Shown in pieces: positions 24,115 through 30,085 of a stretch of 34,795 nucleotides of DNA; the stretch's first letter is position 1, and every line of letters starts with the position of its first letter. The notes under the pieces were generated by a model, which did not search any database, was not told the DNA's origin, and worked only from the letters and a program-made list of their open reading frames with translations. The translations under genes and the position numbers were made by a program. The stretch comes from Phenylobacterium zucineum. Lineage in GTDB: Bacteria; Pseudomonadota; Alphaproteobacteria; Caulobacterales; Caulobacteraceae. The DNA lies in NCBI GenBank assembly GCA_002221445.1, contig NMUI01000069.1, positions 1 to 34,795 on the forward strand, in the 5' to 3' direction.

Positions 24115-24502
24115 TATCTCAATAATATTGTATTTAAGTATTACATAACCCTCACGCGCACACGAATTGACCCAAATCAGGGGTCGGATAGCGGACTAGT
24201 AATAAATCCATTGGATCAGGCGGGTTAATAGGCCAGAAGGCCAGAGTTTTGAAGGCCCCCTAGGCCCGGCAGAATGGCTCAGGCTGCGCCGCTTGATGCA
24301 TTCCAATGGGCAAGCATGCATCGAATAATAAATGCCTTAAATCTAATGCCTTGCACGTGCGTTATTTGGCCTACTGTATGGGGCATCGCATGCATGGGGC
24401 ATTCGGGGCATCCTATGAAAATATATTCGCGTGCACCTAGGGGGTTCTAACGCGGTATATGCACCTTATACGCGGTATCGTTTTCTGCATCCCATTTGCA
24501 GA
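24115..24502. other. Non-coding regulatory-looking stretch with short repeats
   Basis: No gene of useful length is seen in this stretch between the divergent promoters. It contains an AT-rich segment (24,117-24,150), three copies of GGGGCAT (24380, 24396, 24405), two copies of GCATGCAT-like sequence and two copies of ACGCGGTAT spaced exactly 20 bases (24450 and 24470), upstream of the promoter at 24503. Confidence 0.5.
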
Positions 24503-24530
24503 TTGAAATATATTTTGTTTTTCCTATAAT
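24503..24530 (+). promoter_or_regulatory. Strong plus-strand promoter of the small-gene cluster
   Basis: TTGAAA (24503-24508), a 16-base spacer and a perfect TATAAT (24525-24530). The expected start point, seven bases after the last T of TATAAT, is 24537, which is the A of the first ATG of the cluster, so the transcript may have no leader. This is the closest match to the sigma70 consensus in the window. Confidence 0.78.
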
Positions 24531-24536
24531 TGCGGC

Positions 24537-24698
24537 ATGGATTATTTAATTCATACGCGAAATCCGGCGAATCAGGATTTATGGAAATTCAAAATGTATA
24601 ACTCTTATTTCATGCACTGCGCACGCTGCGCAACCCTAGGCGTAAAGCCTGTTCCCTATATCGCGTTTATTCGCGCACTTGACGCAATGGGGGTTTAA
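24537..24698 (+). CDS. Small protein with a CARC motif (53 aa)
   Basis: The ATG at 24537 opens a 53-residue frame beginning MDYLIHTRNPANQDLWKFKM with MHCARCATLGVKPVPYIAFI in its second half. The CxxC (HCARC) could bind a metal. The ATG lies at the predicted transcription start, so translation of a leaderless message is possible; in-frame ATGs further down (24594, 24612) are alternatives but lack good ribosome-binding sites. The stop is followed within two bases by the next start. No family recognised; first gene of the plus-strand cluster. Confidence 0.6.
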   Translation: MDYLIHTRNPANQDLWKFKMYNSYFMHCARCATLGVKPVPYIAFIRALDAMGV

Positions 24699-24699
24699 T

Positions 24700-25428
24700 A
24701 TGCGCAACGTTCTTAAATCTGGTGAAGTGTTTCACTATTTCGCAAATAAGGTGCAACCATCTGGCCGCTGTGGCAATATCTCATTCGCTTTGCCGCGTGC
24801 ATATAGCTATGCGGCAGTAATTGGCAAGCATTTTGATAATGGCGTTGCCTTGGCTAGTGGCACTTGGAGTATGACCACAACGCGCCATCAATCCGAATTG
24901 CGGCAAGCATGCAGACATAAAAACTGCATTTATGTGCCTGACCCTGATTCCGTACATGAAAGCCACCGAATAGTTAACCATAACGTGGCGCAGCTATTGC
25001 GCAAAGCAAGCACAGCGAAGGCACGCCGTGGTTTTTACTTAGGCGATGCACTGCGCCAAATCGAACAATTTAACACATTTGCCGAATGGAATGATTCAGC
25101 GCTGCGCATAGCTGCGCCAATGACCGACCCCGAAGCATTGAAAGAGATTGCGGCCAGTGTTAAGGCTGAAACAGCAAAACGCAACGCGGCCATCAAAGAA
25201 CGTGCACGCATTGACGCATTGAAAGATGCCGAAAAACTAGCCGAATGGCGCAAAGGTGTTTCAGTCTATCTGCCATATAACTTACCCGTTGCGCTGCGCG
25301 TTAATGGCGAAGTAATAGAGACATCAAAAGGCGCACGCATACCTGTTAGCGAATGCCCCTTATTTGGGCAATGGTGCAACGTAAAAAGGAATGGAAACCC
25401 GGCGCACCTATTGGCGTATACCAACTAA
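24700..25428 (+). CDS. Phage protein of the DUF8033-like type, unknown function
   Basis: A 242-residue protein starting at the ATG at 24700 after a GGGGGT ribosome-binding site; a TTG at 24679 is rejected because it lies inside the upstream gene. The N-terminal 100 residues read SGEVFHYFANKVQPSGRCGN, then ISFALPRAYSYAAVIGKHF. This H--AN--QPSGR--N-SF--P--YSY---I pattern recurs in proteins of many unrelated phages, annotated as DUF8033 or hypothetical. A central charged coiled-coil region follows (PEALKEIAASVKAETAKRNA) and a C-terminal segment with LPVALRVNGEVIETSKGARI, a phrase typical of short proteins with an active site-like surface. Largest gene of the cluster; its role in infection is not known. 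Confidence 0.7.
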   Translation: MRNVLKSGEVFHYFANKVQPSGRCGNISFALPRAYSYAAVIGKHFDNGVALASGTWSMTTTRHQSELRQACRHKNCIYVPDPDSVHESHRIVNHNVAQLLRKASTAKARRGFYLGDALRQIEQFNTFAEWNDSALRIAAPMTDPEALKEIAASVKAETAKRNAAIKERARIDALKDAEKLAEWRKGVSVYLPYNLPVALRVNGEVIETSKGARIPVSECPLFGQWCNVKRNGNPAHLLAYTN

Positions 25429-25529
25429 CAAAAATTCGTGCGGATGGTTCTATTGTTGTGGGTTGCCACGATATAGCGTTTTCTGAATTGGAATACATCG
25501 CCAAAGAATTGGAGTATTCCAATGCGTGA
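25371..25529 (+). CDS. Small protein overlapping its neighbours (52 aa)
   Basis: The ATG at 25371 opens a 52-residue frame (MVQRKKEWKPGAPIGVYQLT, then KIRADGSIVVGCHDIAFSEL and a helical end). It overlaps the end of the upstream gene by 58 bases in another frame and its TGA lies inside the start of the next gene (ATGCGTGA). The pattern P-G-Y-L--IR-DGSIVVGCH-I---EL--IA--L looks like a compact beta-beta-alpha fold and not random sequence. No family recognised. Confidence 0.55.
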   Translation: MVQRKKEWKPGAPIGVYQLTKIRADGSIVVGCHDIAFSELEYIAKELEYSNA

Positions 25530-25605
25530 TTTTCTTGAATCTTTGGCCGTTGGGTTGATTCTCGCAACGCCATTCATTGTTGAAATAATCAAGGGGATTT
25601 TGTAA
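25522..25605 (+). CDS. Tiny membrane peptide (27 aa)
   Basis: The ATG at 25522 opens a 27-residue frame, MRDFLESLAVGLILATPFIV and so on, ending KGIL. It has a charged N-terminus and one hydrophobic segment of about 17 residues. It overlaps the gene before it by eight bases and the gene after it by one base (TAATG), so it fits exactly in the chain of coupled genes. Its size and composition suit a small inner-membrane peptide. Function unknown; too short for family recognition. Confidence 0.5.
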   Translation: MRDFLESLAVGLILATPFIVEIIKGIL

Positions 25606-25835
25606 TGACCAAAGAAGTAGAATATTTTGAAATTGAGATTTCAACTTATCACGGAGAACCCGTTGGGCGAATTCAATTTCACAACAATGGCGAGCTAGAA
25701 CAATCCTCACTCTATTCCATGAATGAGATAAACAACATTATTCAACTATGGCGAATGGATGAACTAATGGGCGGTTTTGCTATCGGCACAAAATTAGCCG
25801 ATAAGTATCATTTTCAGATTTTTACTAGGGGCTAA
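25605..25835 (+). CDS. Small acidic phage protein (76 aa)
   Basis: A 76-residue protein, MTKEVEYFEIEISTYHGEPV at the start and ELMGGFAIGTKLADKYHFQI near the end. The ATG overlaps the stop of the membrane peptide and follows AAGGGG by eight bases. The composition suggests a mixed alpha/beta fold with a central helix (NEINNIIQLWRMDELM). No family is recognised. The next gene starts two bases after its stop. Confidence 0.6.
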   Translation: MTKEVEYFEIEISTYHGEPVGRIQFHNNGELEQSSLYSMNEINNIIQLWRMDELMGGFAIGTKLADKYHFQIFTRG

Positions 25836-25837
25836 AA

Positions 25838-26044
25838 ATGGAAAATAAATTCACCTTTGCCGGTTTCACTTGGCCGCGCAACGTTGCCACACTTACCCCA
25901 TTATCGCAATTGCGTAAAAACGCGAAACCCGCAAAGTATGCGGGCCTTATTACCATGCTCCAAAGCCAAACAGCGAGGGAATGGGTTTTTATACTGACGA
26001 TATGGGGCAACCATTCACCCGCTGGAAATGGTGCGATGAGGTAA
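25838..26044 (+). CDS. Small basic protein overlapping the next gene (68 aa)
   Basis: The ATG at 25838 follows AGGGG by eight bases and opens a 68-residue frame (MENKFTFAGFTWPRNVATLT, then LSQLRKNAKPAKYAGLITML). The last 20 residues lie in the 64-base overlap with the next gene and look like forced out-of-frame sequence. It may be a short basic protein whose tail is tolerated, or the upstream piece of a single gene that changes frame near 25,970. No family recognised. Confidence 0.45.
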   Translation: MENKFTFAGFTWPRNVATLTPLSQLRKNAKPAKYAGLITMLQSQTAREWVFILTIWGNHSPAGNGAMR

Positions 26045-26298
26045 TGCCCCATATTCGGCATGAGGGATGGTTTACTGATTTGCATGGCGACGGAGAAAAA
26101 ATACGCGGCATTGTCGTATTTTTACCGCATGGCCGGTTTATGGCCGGATGGTCTATGGGTGAAGGGATGTGCGCAACGGTTGACGGTAAGTTATACGATG
26201 GCGAAGTATGCGCAGCATATGCCGCCGATTCTATGGCCGAAAATGCCGCACAGCGAGAAATTGAATATCAGGAACAATGGGAGTTAGAAAATGCGTAA
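25981..26298 (+). CDS. Conserved phage protein with LPHGR--AGWSMGEGM motif
   Basis: A 105-residue protein, beginning MGFYTDDMGQPFTRWKWCDE. It contains RGIVVFLPHGRFMAGWSMGE, GMCATVDGKLYDGEVCAAYA and an acidic helical C-terminus. The RGIV--LPHGRF-AGWSMGEGM...Y---E-AA--AD--AE--AE-E-EY pattern is one I recognise from small proteins of many proteobacterial phages and prophages, function unknown. The compact core (about residues 10-70) is probably a beta sandwich. It overlaps its neighbours on both sides (25838-26044 upstream, 26291 downstream). Confidence 0.7.
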   Translation: MGFYTDDMGQPFTRWKWCDEVMPHIRHEGWFTDLHGDGEKIRGIVVFLPHGRFMAGWSMGEGMCATVDGKLYDGEVCAAYAADSMAENAAQREIEYQEQWELENA

Positions 26299-26503
26299 AG
26301 CAGACTATGCGCATTTGGCGAATGTAATAAACGCAAAAATACATACCGCCAATGCAAATATTAAACACTCGGAAAACACCGCGCAGCGTGAACACTGGCA
26401 GACTACCAAATCTGTTGCGGATGATATTGCGCGAAGGTTTGCACGCGAAGCAAGTGTTAACCATGATTCATTTTTAAGGGCATGCGGTATAGAAAACCCA
26501 TAA
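26291..26503 (+). CDS. Small helical phage protein (70 aa)
   Basis: A 70-residue, mostly helical protein (MRKADYAHLANVINAKIHTA, then TAQREHWQTTKSVADDIARR and a short tail with NHDSFLRACGI). The ADY--LA--I---I--A-----TA-REHWQTTKSVA--IA pattern looks like a conserved small phage protein of unknown function often encoded after the LPHGR-type protein. The ATG follows GGGAG by eight bases and overlaps the preceding stop by eight. It is the last gene before the terminator at 26551. Confidence 0.62.
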   Translation: MRKADYAHLANVINAKIHTANANIKHSENTAQREHWQTTKSVADDIARRFAREASVNHDSFLRACGIENP

Positions 26504-26550
26504 CTAACAATCTAACCGTGTACCCGGCACGCTAAACCGGAAAACCCTAG

Positions 26551-26581
26551 GGGGCTACATCGTAAGGTGTAGCCCCTTTTT
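26551..26581 (+). terminator. Intrinsic terminator ending the plus-strand cluster
   Basis: GGGGCTACA, loop TCGTAAGG, TGTAGCCCC is followed by TTTTT. The nine-base GC-rich stem and T run lie 48 bases after the last cluster stop codon. Confidence 0.9.
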
Positions 26582-26591
26582 CGTTGTCTGC

Positions 26592-26624
26592 TTTCCAATG
26601 CGTCAGAATTCGGCGCATTGGAAA
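26592..26624. repeat. Perfect 11-bp inverted repeat
   Basis: TTTCCAATGCG (26592-26602) and CGCATTGGAAA (26614-26624) are separated by an 11-base loop. No T run follows, so it is not a plain terminator; it lies ten bases before the ATG of the next gene and could be an operator or an mRNA hairpin. The motif TTCCAATGCGT also occurs at about 25,515. Confidence 0.7.
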
Positions 26625-26634
26625 ACGTACACCT

Positions 26635-26904
26635 ATGCAAAAACTGAACAATCTAAACCGGGCACGCCTATCTGTTTCGCTGGGCGACGGATGGCGCAAC
26701 CATGCTCGAATGGTGCCAGTAGGCATTACGCCTATTGGCCTAGTCACTCGAAAAGGGCTAACTCAATCCTTGGGGGTTGACGCATCCGGCGATTATTGGG
26801 CATTCGGTACAGGTAGGCCCGAACTGTTGCCACGTCAAAAGGTGCAGGGGGCTTTGGCCTTACTTGCCACGGGTATGAACCCTAAAAATAATGAGAAACC
26901 GTAA
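26635..26904 (+). CDS. Small protein after the cluster terminator (89 aa)
   Basis: The ATG at 26635 opens an 89-residue frame (MQKLNNLNRARLSVSLGDGW, then VGITPIGLVTRKGLTQSLGV and YWAFGTGRPELLPRQKVQGA). It lies beyond a strong terminator and behind an inverted repeat, so it needs readthrough or its own weak promoter; no good promoter or ribosome-binding site is visible. Its GC content and codon use resemble the cluster. An upstream TTG in frame (26584) lies within the terminator and is rejected. No family recognised. Confidence 0.5.
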   Translation: MQKLNNLNRARLSVSLGDGWRNHARMVPVGITPIGLVTRKGLTQSLGVDASGDYWAFGTGRPELLPRQKVQGALALLATGMNPKNNEKP

Positions 26905-27069
26905 TATTCACGCAAGAATCGCCTAAATTATTGGCATTTTGCTTACTTTTTAGGCATTTTGGTGTACTTTTGTAAGTTTCGCGTCAGAAATGCCAGTTCG
27001 CGTGCTTTCGGCCAAACACCCCCGTGGGAATTTTGGGATAAAAATTGGCAAATATCCTGGGAATTTTGC

Positions 27070-27438
27070 CTATGAGGGTTCCTCCGTTTTCGGTGCTTTC
27101 GGGAGCGGCGAGATGAAATCGTCAAAAAGCTTCAACGCCCGTGGTCTGAGGTTTTCGCACTCTGCATTGGTGTAGCACTCAGGCTCAAAGGCGATGCGGT
27201 ACTTGCCTTCACCAAGAGGCTCTTTGGTAACGCTGCCGCCAACGCGGCCATACCCACTCGGTCTGAATGTTTCTATGCGGCTCTCCGACTGAAAGCGGAT
27301 ACGCATGGTCGAAAGCATTGTCAAAGCCTTCTGTGCCGAGAACCACATCTTCTCGCACTGATCCGGTCCTTCACACACCACGCCCGCGCTGGCAGCGAAG
27401 CTAATCGACGCCAGGACTGCTGCAATTTTCTGTTTCAT
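27070..27438 (-). CDS. Secreted/periplasmic phage protein with signal peptide
   Basis: A 122-residue protein with a clear signal peptide (MKQKIAAVLASISFAASAG, cleavage likely after ASA, about residue 18), then VVCEGPDQCEKMWFSAQKAL and GYGRVGGSVTKEPLGEGKYR, with four Cys that could form two disulfides. The V-CEGPDQCE-MW--AQ-AL and YGR-GGSVT motifs occur in an uncharacterised family found in prophages of betaproteobacteria. The domain should be exported to the periplasm or the outer face of the cell. It is the last gene of the early minus-strand run. A role in lysogen fitness or superinfection exclusion is possible but not shown. Confidence 0.7.
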   Translation of the reverse strand: MKQKIAAVLASISFAASAGVVCEGPDQCEKMWFSAQKALTMLSTMRIRFQSESRIETFRPSGYGRVGGSVTKEPLGEGKYRIAFEPECYTNAECENLRPRALKLFDDFISPLPKAPKTEEPS

Positions 27439-27481
27439 GGCTAACCCTCCCTTTGTGAATCGAAGTATGCCCCACCAGGGG

Positions 27482-27907
27482 CTAAATGTTCCACCGTTCC
27501 TTGCGCTCGGCCATCATCACCTCCCAACGCCCGCCGCGCAGCGCAAGGTCCACCATCCCCCGGCCATCGTGGATGTACGTCATCAAGGCCGGTGGGGCCG
27601 CTCCAATCGTCCTACACGCCTTCGAAACGCGGCTCTGGTACACATAGCACCACCGCAGTGATTCGCGGTGCGCATGGGGCAATTTGGCAATGATCCGCTC
27701 GATCTGCTGGGCTTCGATGGGATCACAGGCTAGTCGATGCTCCCGTGGGTGCCACTGCCAAGCGTGGCTGCGGTAGTCCCTGAACATCGGAGACACCTTG
27801 GGCGACATCCCAGGCGTCACCCATCGCGCCCAGTTCAGCAGACGGTCATGCACCCACTTGTGGTGGTCGTACACCCTGCCAAAGTCAGGTAATTCTCTTT
27901 TTGCCAT
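27482..27907 (-). CDS. Candidate late-gene regulator (Q/ArpU-like)
   Basis: A 141-residue basic protein starting at the ATG at 27907 (MAKRELPDFGRVYDHHKWVH); a longer reading to 27937 is less likely. It contains DRLLNWARWVTPG and, later, QQIERIIAKLPHAHRESLRW followed by a helical region with SRVSKACRTIG. The arrangement of a W-rich N-terminus plus a sigma region 4-like helix-turn-helix at the end (LP---RE-L---Y......VSKA-R-IG) resembles antitermination/late regulator proteins of the Q or ArpU type in proteobacterial prophages. Position supports this: it is near the end of the early operon, where Q genes lie. I see no zinc-binding motif. Confidence in the family is moderate; it could be an unrelated DNA-binding protein. 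Confidence 0.5.
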   Translation of the reverse strand: MAKRELPDFGRVYDHHKWVHDRLLNWARWVTPGMSPKVSPMFRDYRSHAWQWHPREHRLACDPIEAQQIERIIAKLPHAHRESLRWCYVYQSRVSKACRTIGAAPPALMTYIHDGRGMVDLALRGGRWEVMMAERKERWNI

Positions 27908-28091
27908 TTTGCTTTTTGATTGTTTTGCCGTGCGCACCGAGGCTGGCGTCAGCGTTCACGCGCAGGGCAGTTGAAATGACGTACTGGATCGTTGGCCGCT
28001 GGCCGGTCTGCGTGAAGATGCTGCCCGCACCCTTCCAGGTGAATGCGTTGCCTGTGCTTTTGGCAGTTCCATCAGGCCACTTTTTGGGCAT
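27885..28091 (-). CDS. Small basic protein (68 aa)
   Basis: A 68-residue, Lys-rich protein (MPKKWPDGTAKSTGNAFTWK, then GSIFTQTGQRPTIQYVISTA and a basic tail). The start is taken at the ATG at 28091; a TTG two codons upstream is less likely. It overlaps the RHH-like gene upstream by 20 bases and the candidate late regulator downstream by 23, typical of a coupled early operon. The basic composition suggests nucleic acid binding. No family recognised. Confidence 0.6.
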   Translation of the reverse strand: MPKKWPDGTAKSTGNAFTWKGAGSIFTQTGQRPTIQYVISTALRVNADASLGAHGKTIKKQNGKKRIT

Positions 28092-28245
28092 CTTCAATCG
28101 CCTTCCTCAACCACGCACTACCACCCAGCCGGTAGAACTCCACACGCAGCGAAGGCGTGAGGCTCACTGATGTAGACACCCGGTTCTCGCCGCTTTGCAG
28201 TCGGGGCCTGCCGGCGGGTTTGCGTTCACGCTTCTTGGGTTTCAT
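28072..28245 (-). CDS. Small DNA-binding protein, ribbon-helix-helix-like (57 aa)
   Basis: A 57-residue protein starting at the ATG at 28245 (MKPKKRERKPAGRPRLQSGE). A longer in-frame reading to 28473 lies inside the helicase gene and is rejected. After a basic arm (GRPR, AT-hook-like) comes NRVSTSVSLTPSLRVEFYRL, then GGSAWLRKAIEDA. A beta strand with alternating residues (VSTSVSLTP) followed by two helices fits the ribbon-helix-helix fold of small phage regulators, which bind DNA as dimers. It overlaps the helicase gene end by 20 bases. The fold assignment is inference. Confidence 0.6.
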   Translation of the reverse strand: MKPKKRERKPAGRPRLQSGENRVSTSVSLTPSLRVEFYRLGGSAWLRKAIEDAQKVA

Positions 28246-29599
28246 GTCTGCCCTCCAAATACTTGAAAAATTCGTCTTGTTCGGCCTCTTTTTCGGCCAG
28301 CCCATCCAGCAGCGCACCGTCCACGATCCCGTTCTCTGCTGAGATGCGGAAGATGCGGACTGTTTCCTCCTGACCGCTGCGCACGATTCGTTTGTTCGCT
28401 TGGTCGTAAAGCTCAAAGCTGGCGGGTATGGCAAACCAGCAGATGGCCGAGAACTGGTGCTGCAACCCATCAACCCCGTGGCCTGCTGAACCAGGGTTCA
28501 AAAGCGCAAGCTCGACCTTCCCGGCCATTGCGGCTTCCATCCCCTCCTCGGTTGTGATGTCAACAGCCTCTGGGAATCGGGCTTTGATGCGATCAAAGTC
28601 GTGTGTGTACCAGTGGCACACCAGAAGTGGCCCATCGACCTCTTCGATGATCTCGGCCAGTTCATCCAGCTTTTCGTTGTGCATCACGCTCACACCCTCA
28701 TCGGTGAAGATCGCGCCCTGGCACATCTGGTGCGCCTTGCCTGACACCACCCCCTGGCTAGGTGCGTTGATGGTTATCGCGTCGATGTCCACGACTTGGT
28801 TGCGCATCAGGGTTCGGATCGCGGTGGCTACCTTGGCCGGGAGAGTCACCTTGCGGTCAACCACCACCGATCTCAGACCCAGGTCGGGTGCCACGGCAAA
28901 GTACAGGTCGCTGATGCGCTCATAGAGCTTCGATTCCATGCCCTGGCGCAGCTTCCACGAATAGACCTGACCCGTGTGCCTGTTGAGCTTTTTGGGTTCC
29001 AGGTAGTCAGCGCGAAAGCCCGTCAGCGTCTTGCCCAACCGCTGGCCCCCATCCAGGATGCCAACCGGCGCAAACAATTCATGCGCGGTCCCTGGTCGGG
29101 GCGACCCGGACATCAGCACGATGCGCGAGTCGGTCCTGCGGGCCATCGTGTTCATTGCCTTCCAGCCCACGCTGCCCTTGCGGCCACCTTTGCGCAGACG
29201 GGACGCCTCATCGAAGATGACCAGATCGAAATCCCAATCTTTCAGCCTGATCAGCTTCATCAGTTCTGGGAAGAAATCAAAGCTAACCGTCAGCACATCG
29301 AAATCGGACGCCAGGGCCGCTTTTCGCTCCTCGGGGCTACCCACATACACCGCGAAGCGCAAATGGCCGCTGAATGCCCAGTTCTTGGCCTCGTTGGGCC
29401 ATTGCTTGGCTACCCGCTTGGGTGCCACGACCAAAGTGCGACGAACCGAGAACTGGTCGTACATCAGGGAATTAGCCAGCGCGAGTGCCACGCCGGTCTT
29501 GCCCGCGCCAGCCTTGGCCGCTAGATACGCCCGTGGGGTGCGCTCCAAGAACGCAAGCGCATCGTGCTGGTATGGACGGAAGTCATGCAAATAGCGCAC
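28226..29599 (-). CDS. SNF2/DEAD-type helicase
   Basis: A 457-residue protein from the GTG at 29599, which has GGAGG six bases upstream; the in-frame ATG at 29605 is the alternative but its GGAGG directly abuts the start. The N-terminus reads RYLHDFRPYQHDALAFLERT (Q-motif-like), then the Walker A AKAGAGKT (about residues 28-35), RTLVVAPKRVAKQWPNEA (motif Ia), VIFDEASRLR (DEAS in place of DEAD/DEAH, about 130), VLMSGSPRPG (motif III) and a C-terminal helicase half with DQANKRIVRSGQEE (motif VI). It is a superfamily 2 SNF2-like ATPase of the kind encoded beside VRR-NUC and primase genes in phage replication modules. It overlaps the nuclease gene and the RHH-like gene. Confidence 0.88.
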   Translation of the reverse strand: MRYLHDFRPYQHDALAFLERTPRAYLAAKAGAGKTGVALALANSLMYDQFSVRRTLVVAPKRVAKQWPNEAKNWAFSGHLRFAVYVGSPEERKAALASDFDVLTVSFDFFPELMKLIRLKDWDFDLVIFDEASRLRKGGRKGSVGWKAMNTMARRTDSRIVLMSGSPRPGTAHELFAPVGILDGGQRLGKTLTGFRADYLEPKKLNRHTGQVYSWKLRQGMESKLYERISDLYFAVAPDLGLRSVVVDRKVTLPAKVATAIRTLMRNQVVDIDAITINAPSQGVVSGKAHQMCQGAIFTDEGVSVMHNEKLDELAEIIEEVDGPLLVCHWYTHDFDRIKARFPEAVDITTEEGMEAAMAGKVELALLNPGSAGHGVDGLQHQFSAICWFAIPASFELYDQANKRIVRSGQEETVRIFRISAENGIVDGALLDGLAEKEAEQDEFFKYLEGRHETQEA

Positions 29600-29849
29600 G
29601 GGCATCCTCCACGGTATCGATGGCACGGACATCGACCCCAAGGCGTTTGAGTTCCTTGTGGACTTCAACCTGCCGTGGCCGTAATGACTTGCCGGGGGCC
29701 TTCAACTCCACAAAGACGATTCGGCCATCTGGGAAGAAGACGATCCGGTCAGGCACTCCGGTGTATCCGGGGCTGACCCATTTGAGTGCTAGACCCCCTG
29801 CCTTCTTGGCCGCTGCGGTCAGGGCCGCTTCAACGGTGACCTCACGCAT
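29583..29849 (-). CDS. VRR-NUC domain nuclease
   Basis: An 88-residue protein starting at the ATG at 29849. The PD-(D/E)XK core is complete: GYTGVPDRIVFF with the catalytic Asp34, then IVFVELKAPGKSL with Glu48 and Lys50, and QVEVHKELKRLGV. The spacing and the SPG-GVPDR motif are those of the stand-alone VRR-NUC family in phages and prophages, which acts on branched or Holliday-type DNA in replication or recombination. The neighbouring SNF2-type helicase and primase suggest one replication/repair module. It overlaps the helicase gene by 17 bases. Confidence 0.9.
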   Translation of the reverse strand: MREVTVEAALTAAAKKAGGLALKWVSPGYTGVPDRIVFFPDGRIVFVELKAPGKSLRPRQVEVHKELKRLGVDVRAIDTVEDARALFA

Positions 29850-29862
29850 GGCAACCCCCTCG

Positions 29863-30069
29863 GGTTACAAGGAACGAGGTTACAGGTACAAGTAGTCCGG
29901 TAGCGCCGCAGGAGCATATATTTTCAGCGGCTGCATATTTCTTTTTTCTTGTTTACTAACTCTATAACTTGTAACCTCATAACTTTTAAAGATAAAAAGA
30001 GTAGTAGCTAAGAGTGAAAACACCGAAAAACCGGCTAGGTTACAGCCGGGGTTACAGGCATGGTTACAG
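29863..30069. other. Iteron-rich candidate origin of replication
   Basis: GGTTACAG occurs at 29878-29885, 30038-30045, 30050-30057 and 30062-30069; GGTTACAA at 29863-29870 and 30167-30174; and the inverse TTGTAACC at 29969-29976. Three copies (30038, 30050, 30062) are spaced exactly 12 bases. Between the two groups lies an AT-rich tract (about 29,915-30,010) that could melt. The segment sits directly downstream of the prim-pol helicase gene and contains no convincing gene, as expected of an origin with initiator binding sites. Confidence 0.65.
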
Positions 30070-30085
30070 GGACGGAATTTCAGGC

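Noticed and set aside
26905-27069. Short direct repeats (TGGGAATTTTG twice, GGCATTTTG twice) between converging genes
   Set aside because: AT-rich, short and without clear hairpin or phasing; no function can be supported. No gene is seen in this stretch.
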